Part shown: piece after piece, positions 36,370 to 45,113 of the stretch | Layout of the letters: every line of letters starts with the position of its first letter | How positions within the stretch are numbered: the stretch's first letter is position 1 | NCBI GenBank assembly: GCA_963677245.1 | Contig: OY781921.1 | Coordinates: 3,162,001 to 3,226,000, forward strand | Length of the DNA stretch: 64,000 nt | Direction of reading: 5' to 3' | Origin: Saccharicrinis sp963677245 | GTDB taxonomy: Bacteria; Bacteroidota; Bacteroidia; Bacteroidales; Marinilabiliaceae | Program-made: the position numbers and the translations under genes | Notes under the pieces: model-generated | Databases searched by the model: none | Told to the model about the DNA's origin: nothing | The model's input: the letters and a program-made list of their open reading frames with translations, nothing else

Positions 36370-37086
36370 ATGACAAAATTAAGTGTAAATATCAATAAAA
36401 TTGCAACACTGCGTAACTCAAGAGGCGGTGATATGCCTAATGTGGTGCAAGCAGCAATTGATGTGCAGGCGTTTGGAGGAGAAGGAGTAACTGTTCATCC
36501 TCGTCCGGATGAAAGACATATTCGTTACCAGGATGTTATTGATATTAAACCAATCATTAAAACTGAATTTAATATTGAGGGTTATCCTTCAGAGGATTTT
36601 ATAAACCTGGTTAAAAAGGTAAAGCCTCATCAGGTTACCCTTGTGCCTGATCCACCGGAAGCCATTACTTCAAATGCAGGTTGGGATACCATTAAAAACA
36701 TGTCTTTTCTACAAGAGGTTATCCAGGAGTTTAAAGATGCCGGAGTCAGAACTTCTATTTTTATTGATACCGATGTGAAAAACATTGCCAACGCTGCCAA
36801 AACAAATACAGACAGGGTTGAATTATACACAGAACCTTATGCTACCCTATTTCCTAAAAACAAAGAAGCTGCTGTAGCTCCTTTTGTAGAAGCTGCTGAA
36901 ATGGCTCGTAAGGTAGGGTTAAAGGTGAATGCCGGACACGATTTAAGCTTAGAAAACCTGAAATATTTTTCAGAGAATATTCCTTTCCTGACTGAAGTAT
37001 CCATTGGGCATGCTTTAATTTGCGATGCGCTGTACAAAGGCCTGGAGCAAACCGTTTTATTATACAAACAACAGTTGGTAAAATAA
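36370..37086 (+). CDS. pdxJ: pyridoxine 5'-phosphate synthase
   Basis: The 238-aa protein has the PdxJ signatures LSVNINKIATLRNSRGG, GGEGVTVHPRPDERHIRYQDV, VTLVPDPPEAITSNAGWD and KVNAGHDLSLENL, with ISIGHAL-type closing helix (VSIGHALICDAL). It condenses 1-deoxyxylulose 5-phosphate with 3-amino-2-oxopropyl phosphate to make pyridoxine phosphate, a precursor of PLP. The hydrolase gene follows after 8 bp, so both are probably one transcript. Confidence 0.96.
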   Translation: MTKLSVNINKIATLRNSRGGDMPNVVQAAIDVQAFGGEGVTVHPRPDERHIRYQDVIDIKPIIKTEFNIEGYPSEDFINLVKKVKPHQVTLVPDPPEAITSNAGWDTIKNMSFLQEVIQEFKDAGVRTSIFIDTDVKNIANAAKTNTDRVELYTEPYATLFPKNKEAAVAPFVEAAEMARKVGLKVNAGHDLSLENLKYFSENIPFLTEVSIGHALICDALYKGLEQTVLLYKQQLVK

Positions 37087-37094
37087 ACAGTAAT

Positions 37095-37904
37095 ATGAAG
37101 CTTTTTTTTCGGGAACTGGGCAATGGAGATACTAGCTTAATTATCATTCATGGATTATATGGTTCTTCTGATAATTGGTTAAGCATTGCCCGTTTACTAG
37201 AAGATCAGTTTCGTATTTTTATAATTGATCAGCGAAATCACGGACAATCGCAACATAGTTCAGATATGAACTACCAGTTGATGGCAGAAGACTTAAAAGA
37301 GTTCATGACTGATCAACAGTTGGATAAAGCAACCATTATGGGCCATTCCATGGGCGGTAAAACTGCTATGGCTTTTGCCCTGTTATATCCTGAAATGGTA
37401 GAAAGCCTGGTTATTTTAGATATTGCTCCTAAGGCCTATAATAATTTTAGCAATTATGCACATATTACCAATGATCATCGTGCTATTGTAGACACCTTGC
37501 TTTCAGTTAATCCTTCTGATTATCCCTCAAGAAGCGCTGTGGATAAAGAATTAAAAAAAGGAATAAGCAATAATGCTGTTCGTTCTTTTTTACTTAAGAA
37601 TATTGCCCGTAACGAGGATAAATCCTTGTACTGGAAGTTAAATATTCAGGCCATTTCAGATCATCTCGATCGCATTATGGATGGCACTGAGGTATTTGAT
37701 GCCTGTCCTGAGTTTCCTGAAGAAAAAAAGGTGTTTATGATTCGTGGTGCCAACTCACCATATGTACAGGATGATGACTTACAGCTGGTGCGCAAATACT
37801 TTCCTTCAGCTCAACTAGCCGATATCCCGAATGCCGGTCACTGGCTACATGCCGAACAAACAGACTTGTTTATAAAAACAGTCAGGTACTTTTTAGAGGT
37901 ATAA
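37095..37904 (+). CDS. alpha/beta-fold hydrolase (YbfF-like esterase)
   Basis: With the ATG at 37095 the protein has 269 aa. A start at 37020 lies inside pdxJ and adds a non-homologous leader. It shows the oxyanion segment IIHGLYGSSDNWLSIA, the D-x-RNHG block (IIDQRNHGQS), the nucleophile elbow MGHSMGGKTA and the catalytic His in NAGHWLHAEQ. This fits the YbfF-type acyl-CoA esterase subgroup. The natural substrate is not known. The 8-bp gap to pdxJ suggests an operon, a pairing common in Bacteroidota. Confidence 0.88.
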   Translation: MKLFFRELGNGDTSLIIIHGLYGSSDNWLSIARLLEDQFRIFIIDQRNHGQSQHSSDMNYQLMAEDLKEFMTDQQLDKATIMGHSMGGKTAMAFALLYPEMVESLVILDIAPKAYNNFSNYAHITNDHRAIVDTLLSVNPSDYPSRSAVDKELKKGISNNAVRSFLLKNIARNEDKSLYWKLNIQAISDHLDRIMDGTEVFDACPEFPEEKKVFMIRGANSPYVQDDDLQLVRKYFPSAQLADIPNAGHWLHAEQTDLFIKTVRYFLEV

Positions 37905-37928
37905 AAAACACTGGATTTCTTCCCATTT

Positions 37929-37966
37929 AAAAAAACAATCGCCTGCCAAAACATGACAAGCGATTG
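37929..37966 (-). terminator. terminator of the T9SS metalloprotease gene
   Basis: On the minus strand CAATCGC and GCGATTG bracket an irregular loop and are followed by seven T residues, 28 bp past the stop. Confidence 0.7.
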
Positions 37967-37993
37967 AATATGAAGATGTTTAATTTGGGGATC

Positions 37994-40900
37994 CTATTTT
38001 ATAATAACTTTTCCAACAACTTGTGCATTATTGGATTTTACACAAACAATATACATTCCTTTAGCTAGTTTATGAGTCACTGATGGATTAGCAGTTTGTG
38101 TCTGATAAACTAATCCTCCGGAAATATTATACACCAATATATCAGACTCACTTCTAATATTGCTTATACATAAATTTTCATCTTGAGCATAAATAACTAC
38201 ATCGTTACTTGAATCAGTATTAACTTCCAAAACAGGAGTGGCTTGCTTTAAGGTATTCACTTCTTCATCAGTTAATAATAGCCATCGTTGTGTGGTTGCT
38301 GTATTTGCAATATTAAAACCACTTGTTGATGTTGATGTACTAATACTTGCCACCAAAGTAGTAGGAGAAAGTGTAGCCTGTGGATGTATCAGCCAATATC
38401 CTTTTTTTGTCATACTTCCTATGCTTGTTTCCACACGACCCTGCATTAATTGTAAATAATCATTAGTTACAGGGTTAGCACGTTCTATAGTACTAAATCC
38501 ATTATATCCGGTTGATTTGTAATAGATATATCTGTTTGTGGCTACATTCTTAATCGTGTAATACGAATTTACCGGGTTAAAATCAACCGTCCAGGCAGCA
38601 CTATCATTAGCCAGAGCTTCCTCTGCACTCATCTCTTTATTGATCAAATTTCCGTTGCTTGCCAAAACAAGGTATTTAGTATCCCGTCCGGTTTGTTCCG
38701 CTTCACTCTTGATATAATATTTAGTATCATCTTCCAATTCAAATGTATAGGCCGGAGTAGCAAAACCACCTGTTGGAGGTAAACCATCTTCTCCAAGAGC
38801 CTGAACTATTAATGCATTTGAAATATATAGTAAATCAGTTCCATCATCTTCCTGTGCTCCATTTACTCCGTATGGCCACATATGAACTGCATCACCTCTT
38901 AAATAAGCCTCTTCATCGTTATCAATAAACTGCAACAATTTAGTGGTACGCTCACCATACCAGGCTCCACTCGATCCATTTTCTCTTAAAGGAGAAGAAG
39001 GACCATACCACATGCTATGCGTACCAACTCCAATGGTGTGCCCCATCTCATGAAGCGCAGTTCCGGTTTTTTGATAAGCAGTATTAGGTCCAAAACGCAT
39101 ATAACCTCCATAACTTGCCTCTGCAGTAGGTGTTCCGGAACCATAATTTACATTAAGCCAATGCCCCTGAATACTGGTTAAATCGTTAAAATAACCTACC
39201 GCTTCAGACATAGCTACTTCTAAACGATCGCGCATATCGCCGGTCACATTGCTGGATAATGTATACGAAACCGTACCCTTGGGTAAAGTAATTACCTTAA
39301 GGACATCACCGTAACCTACTGCATAATTTTTTGTTAATGCATAAGCTCTCATATAATAAACAGTAGAAGGTTCCAGGTTTTCTACACGATAAATTCTTCC
39401 ATTATTAGACAAATAGTCTGAACTTCTATTATCAAGTATAGTCGGCTCCGGATCTGTACTCCAGCAATATCCATATTCCAATAGGCCAAAAACAGAAACA
39501 CCAGTAACTGTGCTTCGACCAAAGAACATGGTAGAACCGCGGGCAAAATTTGGATTAGATACCACCACAGGAACTTCTCCAATTGCGTTTGCTATACGAT
39601 AAGCCAATATTGATTTAGTAAGCTTTTCCTCTTCTGTATAAATATCATCATTGCTAGCCGTAAAATTATTTGAAATATCTACTGCTGCATCAATAGCACT
39701 TTTAAATGTAGCTGCTTCATTGCCTTCTCCAGTTCCATATAGTGTTGTAGCCTCATCAATTACATCTTGAATTGAGTCATAAGCATCCTGTGCTGACTGG
39801 GCTGCTGTAATTGAACTTTGAATTTGATCGATGGCCTGAGCAAGCTCTTCTTCCGTTACTGTGTCATCGGCTATTTCCTCGTTGGAAAGGTTAACTGCTC
39901 CTTGCAAGGAAGAACGAACATCATCTTGCATTTTACCTTCTAATAAAGTATTGGCAATATCAACCTGCGTTTGCAAATAAACCTTGATAGATTCAATATC
40001 GAAACCTTTATATTCTAGTCTGAAGTTATCACAAGTAACCCAATTACCTGTTGCATTTTCAGTTTTATAACCGATAGTCAATTGATTATCGACTACAATA
40101 ACATCTAGTGAATATTCCTGCATTGTATTCACAGCAATTTCTTCTACTCCGGCAAAAAGCGAAGCTCCGGTTTGCGGACCTCCTGAGTTAGTGGTACTTC
40201 CTGATGCTGTTTGCTGAATATTTCCGGCAGCAGCCTTTAAAGTATATTTTCCATTTGGTAAATCTGTTAACACCTGCTCAACCGAAACATCTGACACTTG
40301 CGAGCCCCTGTTTACCCATGTTTCGATATATATATTTCCATCTTTATTTAAAAATACTGTATTGGTCTGAGTTACAAATCCTATGTTTGACCATCCATCA
40401 AAAGCATCCTCAAAACTAGAATTGACAATCACATCAGTCATAAGCACAGGGTTCTCGCTTGTTGCATTTGCCAACTTAAAAGTATAAATGGCTTCTTCCA
40501 AATCGCTTATTCCCTGCTTTACCTCTTCGGCTGAAGCATCGGTTAACAAACCTTCTGCAGTAGTAATAGCTGCATTTAATTCTTCTGCTCCTTCTCCTGC
40601 AGCATCATACAACTCCTCTGCTTCCTGGATGACCGCCTTTAATTGAGCGGTGTCTGCAATTTCAATTACTTCGTAAAGCGCAAATTCATCAAAACCCAAA
40701 CGACTGTTTAACCATCGAAAACGCGCCACGATATAACTATAAGGAGTTGTGTTGGTAAAAGCCACACTGTTTTCTGTCCATGCTCCACCGCCATCAACAT
40801 TTGTGGCATTAATCAACATAAGTGGCTCTGCAGCATTTGTTTTATTATTGGTTAATGAAACTTTACACCATTCCTCGGAATTAGCTGTAGCGGATGCATC

Positions 40901-41254
40901 CATATATTTGGCATTATAGGAGAAATAATAAGTTTTCCCTGACTCTATGCTCCATCCTGTTCCTATAGAACCAGCTGCACTTGAACTGGCATTGGTCGTT
41001 CCAACAAGATATTGAGAATCATCTACACCTCCTGTGGAATTAATTGTAAAATTGGTAGATGATAAAGTAGCTGCTGAAGTTGTTGCATCAGTCCAACCTG
41101 TAAAACCATCTTCGAAACCCGGGTTGGAAATAAGGTTCTCGCTTTGCAATATATACTCCGTATTTCCAATAGAAACAGTGTCTCCAACCTCCTGCGCTTT
41201 TAATTGGGCAATGATTGATACAAATACAATCAATACCATTAATACTCTCTTCAT
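37994..41254 (-). CDS. T9SS-exported multidomain metalloprotease-like protein (HEMGH type)
   Basis: This 1086-aa protein has a signal peptide (to about residue 21), then a jelly-roll domain (SNPGFEDGFTGWTDA...) and a FIVAR-like helical stretch. A second jelly-roll, more FIVAR-like helices and an FnIII-like part (ENLEPSTVYYMRAYAL) follow. A zinc-protease-like module has LHEMGHTIGVGTHSMW with His735, Glu736, His739 and His745 (metzincin-like HExxHxxxxxH). A ricin-type trefoil (KYYIKSEAEQ...NRYIYYKS) and a T9SS type A tail (ILVYNISGGLVYQT...KVIIK) complete it. It should be surface-bound or secreted and acts on a glycoprotein or similar target by inference. Its first 270 residues closely match the next gene. 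Confidence 0.8.
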   Translation of the reverse strand: MKRVLMVLIVFVSIIAQLKAQEVGDTVSIGNTEYILQSENLISNPGFEDGFTGWTDATTSAATLSSTNFTINSTGGVDDSQYLVGTTNASSSAAGSIGTGWSIESGKTYYFSYNAKYMDASATANSEEWCKVSLTNNKTNAAEPLMLINATNVDGGGAWTENSVAFTNTTPYSYIVARFRWLNSRLGFDEFALYEVIEIADTAQLKAVIQEAEELYDAAGEGAEELNAAITTAEGLLTDASAEEVKQGISDLEEAIYTFKLANATSENPVLMTDVIVNSSFEDAFDGWSNIGFVTQTNTVFLNKDGNIYIETWVNRGSQVSDVSVEQVLTDLPNGKYTLKAAAGNIQQTASGSTTNSGGPQTGASLFAGVEEIAVNTMQEYSLDVIVVDNQLTIGYKTENATGNWVTCDNFRLEYKGFDIESIKVYLQTQVDIANTLLEGKMQDDVRSSLQGAVNLSNEEIADDTVTEEELAQAIDQIQSSITAAQSAQDAYDSIQDVIDEATTLYGTGEGNEAATFKSAIDAAVDISNNFTASNDDIYTEEEKLTKSILAYRIANAIGEVPVVVSNPNFARGSTMFFGRSTVTGVSVFGLLEYGYCWSTDPEPTILDNRSSDYLSNNGRIYRVENLEPSTVYYMRAYALTKNYAVGYGDVLKVITLPKGTVSYTLSSNVTGDMRDRLEVAMSEAVGYFNDLTSIQGHWLNVNYGSGTPTAEASYGGYMRFGPNTAYQKTGTALHEMGHTIGVGTHSMWYGPSSPLRENGSSGAWYGERTTKLLQFIDNDEEAYLRGDAVHMWPYGVNGAQEDDGTDLLYISNALIVQALGEDGLPPTGGFATPAYTFELEDDTKYYIKSEAEQTGRDTKYLVLASNGNLINKEMSAEEALANDSAAWTVDFNPVNSYYTIKNVATNRYIYYKSTGYNGFSTIERANPVTNDYLQLMQGRVETSIGSMTKKGYWLIHPQATLSPTTLVASISTSTSTSGFNIANTATTQRWLLLTDEEVNTLKQATPVLEVNTDSSNDVVIYAQDENLCISNIRSESDILVYNISGGLVYQTQTANPSVTHKLAKGMYIVCVKSNNAQVVGKVIIK

Positions 41255-41341
41255 GCGTAATTATCTTTAAATGTTTTGTTTTTTAAAATTATTCGTACAA
41301 AAAGTGCTTATATATTCTCTCCCTAATAAATGACAATGGAT

Positions 41342-44300
41342 TTATTCGATAAACACCTTCTGCTGTACGCTCTCATTTTTGGTTTTAATATGTACTATGT
41401 AAATGCCTGATGATAATGTTTTTCGGAATTCAGCGCTATTTACATTAGCTTTCCAAATCAATCTGCCTGCAATGGAGTAAACACTTATTTGTGCTTCATC
41501 ATTTAATTGATTTACTACAAGTTCTTTGTTTTGTGCGTAAACTTTAATGGTGCTTTCCGAAACACTTTCTGCGGAAGTATAGATATTTGTTTTTCCATAC
41601 AGGTTAGTATTATTAAAACTCACCTGATAAGGCCATTGTTCATCATTAGAATCATCATCATCCCAGGCATGTCGCCAATGGATAGAAGGAGCACCTGTAA
41701 CTACCAGCCACAATCGTTGGGTGTTAGCAGGACAATCAAAATGTAAAGTTCCATCGGGAGCTGTAGAAGAAGCACTGGCCATATCGCTATAAACACGTGT
41801 TCCATCTCTTAACATAGCTACAAAACCATAACGCCAACCTCCCCAACTAAGGTATTTTGAACGGTAACCATCAGCACCTAATTTACCTTGGAAGAATACG
41901 CTAATTGTCTTCGGCGTAATTGGCGCATTTAATCGGATGATGTTATAGCCATAATTTTCGGGACAGTTAGATTCATCAACCATCCAATAATCATCACCAA
42001 CATCCGTCATGGAAGTTTGCGGGCGAGATAAAATTTTACTTGCTCCGTAAGATTTGATTCGAGGGATATCCCAGGTAACAAATCTTGATGCAGCCTCATA
42101 CATCTCGTCATTAAACTCAGTTTGGCTAATATCTGTAATTCGCTTATAAGTCTCCACTGGATCTTCCGGGCTTTTAGACTCGTTCCATAAACGACCAATG
42201 ATATCCAGACCATGTTTATATACCCAATAATCCTGAATAAAGTAGTTGTCGTAACGAGGTGCTTCATGTAAAATATGCTTATGCGAAGTGTTCAGGTAAG
42301 CCGAAAAATTACTGGCTGTGAATTGCTGATCAGGAAATATTTTAAAGCCTTGCCACTGGGCACACTGTTCCCACCAGCCATTACCTCCGCTTGCATTAGA
42401 TCCAAAACCATACATCCAGCCATTCTGATCTCCATTATCGCAATGTACCTGATACTGAAAACAGTGTCCAACTTCGTGCGCCAGTGTATGACCAGCCGAT
42501 TGTGCCGACCATGCTGTAAGTGTAAGTAAGCCAATTGTATTATCAACACCTGATCCCGTAGCTTCCCAATCTCTGGTGTATCGTAACCTGATAATCATTT
42601 TATAATTGCTGGAAAGCCCACCATCTCTACTAATAAACTTTAATGAATCTGTATAGTAATCATAGGCATTTTCTGCAGTCTCCAGTAAACCATCCACATT
42701 AATTTTATAGTTTCCATCCACCACAACGCTAGGGTCTTGTCCGTAACCAGGTTCCCAGAATACAATCCAGTTTTTAGATTGCTTACTGCGCTCCATACTC
42801 CAGTTATTATCCGGATCATTCACGTCTCCCATCATCCAGGTTGGGATATAAATATGCTTCTTAAAAATTGTATTGATGTTAGTAGTCGCTGTTTCGATAG
42901 CATCAAGCGTTGCATCCAGATTAACTACTACGCTTTGACCATCAGTAATGGCTGCTTTTAAATCTTCAGCTCTTGTTCCTGATATCAGCTCCAGCTCTTC
43001 TGTTCCTTCATCTATGGCCGTTTGTAATTGAATGTAGGCCAAATTAGATGCCTCAGCTGTTTCAATTGAGGTATTCAAATCCTGACTGCTGGTATATAAA
43101 TCATCATAAACTAAAGGATCTGCCACTATAGTTTGCTGGGCTTGCTCTATCGAAGAAGTCAATAAAGCTGCTGCTGAATTCTGAATTTTACTTTCTAATA
43201 AGGATTGTGCATAAGTAATTTGCTCTTCTATAGCCGTAACAAGGTCATTGGCATCGAACTGTCCAATATATTCCAACTGAAAATTGTCGAATAAAACCCA
43301 TTGGTAACTTTGCGTAAAATCAGTTTCTGCTCCAATAATCAGGGTATCATTTTCATCCAGCATAATATCATCCAACTGCATTAAATAATTGTCAGCTGAG
43401 GCGGCCATAACAGTTTTGGCACTTGACATAGAGCTCACATAACCATTGGAAGAACCTGCTCCGGTATATGAAACTTCGTACAAGGAATTAAATACCACTC
43501 TTTTTTCTGCAAAACTATTGGCTCCGGCAAACAGCTCGGTATTGATCACCTCAGTACCGGCATTGTATGCAGCTCCACCGTCATTACTTTTGGGGCGTTC
43601 AAAACCTTGTGCTTTTAGTCGGTATTTACCTGCCGGCAAGCCGTTTATTTTCTGATACATGCGGAAAGTTTTCTGGTAGAACTCCACACCATTATAATTG
43701 ATGGTTCCAACTCCTTTCCAACCATCTTGTAAGTTCTCGTCAAAAGCAGGGTTTACTATCCAACTTGTCATATCAACTGGTGAATCGGAAGAAGCATTGC
43801 TTAACTGATATGATGTAATGGCTTCGTTTAAATCGCTTGTAGCCTGTTTTACACTTTCAATTGTTGGATTGTTTAAAGCACCTTTGGCTGTATTAATGGC
43901 ATCCAGAAAATCAGCTGCTCCTTCGGCTTCGACATCATAAATAGCTTCTGCATCGGCAATAGCGCTTTCTAAATCACTAGTATTAACTACCTCAACCACT
44001 TCGTGTAAAGAAAATGAATCGAATCCCAGACGATTGCTTAACCAACGAAAACGAGCTACAATGTATGCGTATGGCGTAGAATTAGTAAAGACTACACTGT
44101 TTTTGGTCCATGCACCTGCTCCACTAACTTCTGTTGAACTGATTAATATGCTCGGCTCAGCGGAAGAAGTTTTGTCATTCGTTAATGATACTTTAATCCA
44201 CGTTTCTGAACCTTCTGCTGCAGATGCATCTAAATATTTTACGTAGTAAGAAAAACAGTAGGTTTTACCTGATTCAATATTCCAACCGGTTCCGATAGAA

Positions 44301-44593
44301 CCGGAAGAACTGGAACCTTCGTTTGTTGTTCCCAACAGGTATTGTGTATTATCTACTCCTCCACTTGTAACAATAGTAAACTTATCCGAACTCAGTTCTG
44401 CGGCGGACGAAGTAGCATCAGTCCAGGATGTGAAACCATCTTCAAAGCCTGGATTGGAAATAGCATTGTCGCTTAGTATTTCATAATAATTTCCATCTAC
44501 CTCAATAATATCTCCTTGATTTTGCCCATATCCCAAACATGGATTTAACAAAAGTGTTAAAATGGGCATTACATATAGAAATGTTTTCCTCAT
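41342..44593 (-). CDS. T9SS-exported multidomain metalloprotease-like protein (HEVGH type)
   Basis: This 1083-aa protein is the tandem paralog of the preceding one. It shares the signal peptide, first jelly-roll and FIVAR-like region, and the C-terminal sorting domain (AQISVYSIAGRLIWKA...QQKVFIE). The catalytic module differs. It carries LAHEVGHCFQYQVHC with His706, Glu707 and His710, followed by a helical NGWWEQCAQWQGFK stretch, which recalls DUF6055-type proteins (name from memory). The two genes are 87 bp apart on the same strand and may be co-transcribed. An array of phased CGAA words lies just upstream of its start. It is probably a surface protein acting on large extracellular substrates. 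Confidence 0.78.
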   Translation of the reverse strand: MRKTFLYVMPILTLLLNPCLGYGQNQGDIIEVDGNYYEILSDNAISNPGFEDGFTSWTDATSSAAELSSDKFTIVTSGGVDNTQYLLGTTNEGSSSSGSIGTGWNIESGKTYCFSYYVKYLDASAAEGSETWIKVSLTNDKTSSAEPSILISSTEVSGAGAWTKNSVVFTNSTPYAYIVARFRWLSNRLGFDSFSLHEVVEVVNTSDLESAIADAEAIYDVEAEGAADFLDAINTAKGALNNPTIESVKQATSDLNEAITSYQLSNASSDSPVDMTSWIVNPAFDENLQDGWKGVGTINYNGVEFYQKTFRMYQKINGLPAGKYRLKAQGFERPKSNDGGAAYNAGTEVINTELFAGANSFAEKRVVFNSLYEVSYTGAGSSNGYVSSMSSAKTVMAASADNYLMQLDDIMLDENDTLIIGAETDFTQSYQWVLFDNFQLEYIGQFDANDLVTAIEEQITYAQSLLESKIQNSAAALLTSSIEQAQQTIVADPLVYDDLYTSSQDLNTSIETAEASNLAYIQLQTAIDEGTEELELISGTRAEDLKAAITDGQSVVVNLDATLDAIETATTNINTIFKKHIYIPTWMMGDVNDPDNNWSMERSKQSKNWIVFWEPGYGQDPSVVVDGNYKINVDGLLETAENAYDYYTDSLKFISRDGGLSSNYKMIIRLRYTRDWEATGSGVDNTIGLLTLTAWSAQSAGHTLAHEVGHCFQYQVHCDNGDQNGWMYGFGSNASGGNGWWEQCAQWQGFKIFPDQQFTASNFSAYLNTSHKHILHEAPRYDNYFIQDYWVYKHGLDIIGRLWNESKSPEDPVETYKRITDISQTEFNDEMYEAASRFVTWDIPRIKSYGASKILSRPQTSMTDVGDDYWMVDESNCPENYGYNIIRLNAPITPKTISVFFQGKLGADGYRSKYLSWGGWRYGFVAMLRDGTRVYSDMASASSTAPDGTLHFDCPANTQRLWLVVTGAPSIHWRHAWDDDDSNDEQWPYQVSFNNTNLYGKTNIYTSAESVSESTIKVYAQNKELVVNQLNDEAQISVYSIAGRLIWKANVNSAEFRKTLSSGIYIVHIKTKNESVQQKVFIE

Positions 44594-44682
44594 AATTGTG
44601 TAATTATAAATAGGCCCACAAAATAGTTTTATAAATAAAAATACAATGTGACAAATTTGGCTTTTTATATTACAGATTCTAT

Positions 44683-44849
44683 CGATCGAATATTTTAGCT
44701 ATATGTTCGAATGGGTATTTAGGCATACTTTCCTTCAGTCGTCTACAATACATATTCGATGTCCTATATCGATGTTTTATCGAACATTTTGCGAACAGCT
44801 ATCGAAGGTTTGCGAAGCCCTTACGAAGCATTGTCGAACATCACCCGAA
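44683..44849. promoter_or_regulatory. array of CGAA/CGAT words phased at about one helical turn
   Basis: CGA words start at 44757, 44770, 44781, 44792, 44803, 44813, 44824, 44835 and 44846 (steps 13, 11, 11, 11, 10, 11, 11, 11). Seven of them in a row are CGAA. Earlier ones lie at 44683, 44687 and 44708. The step length is not a multiple of three, so this is not a codon pattern. The array sits between the divergent metalloprotease and adhesin genes. A multi-copy binding site on one face of the DNA is a reasonable reading. No known factor is recognised. The remainder of the 44594-45113 spacer holds nothing else I can support. Confidence 0.6.
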
Positions 44850-45113
44850 GAAAACACCTAAAAAAACTGTTTTATGTTAAGAATAGATGGTTGGATTTTG
44901 ATAAAAGACATGAGATTTATTTACAAGACGCTTAAATCTATTCTTTATTAAATAAGTTAATTATAAGAATTAATTTCTCCTTTAACTGGTAAATAAACTA
45001 TATGATCCATACTTCAATTATTCGAACAATTTGTTTCAATAGATATCTAAAATGTATAGTTTTACACTTCTATTCTAACTAACAATTAATTACAAAATTT
45101 TGAACCTAGACTA

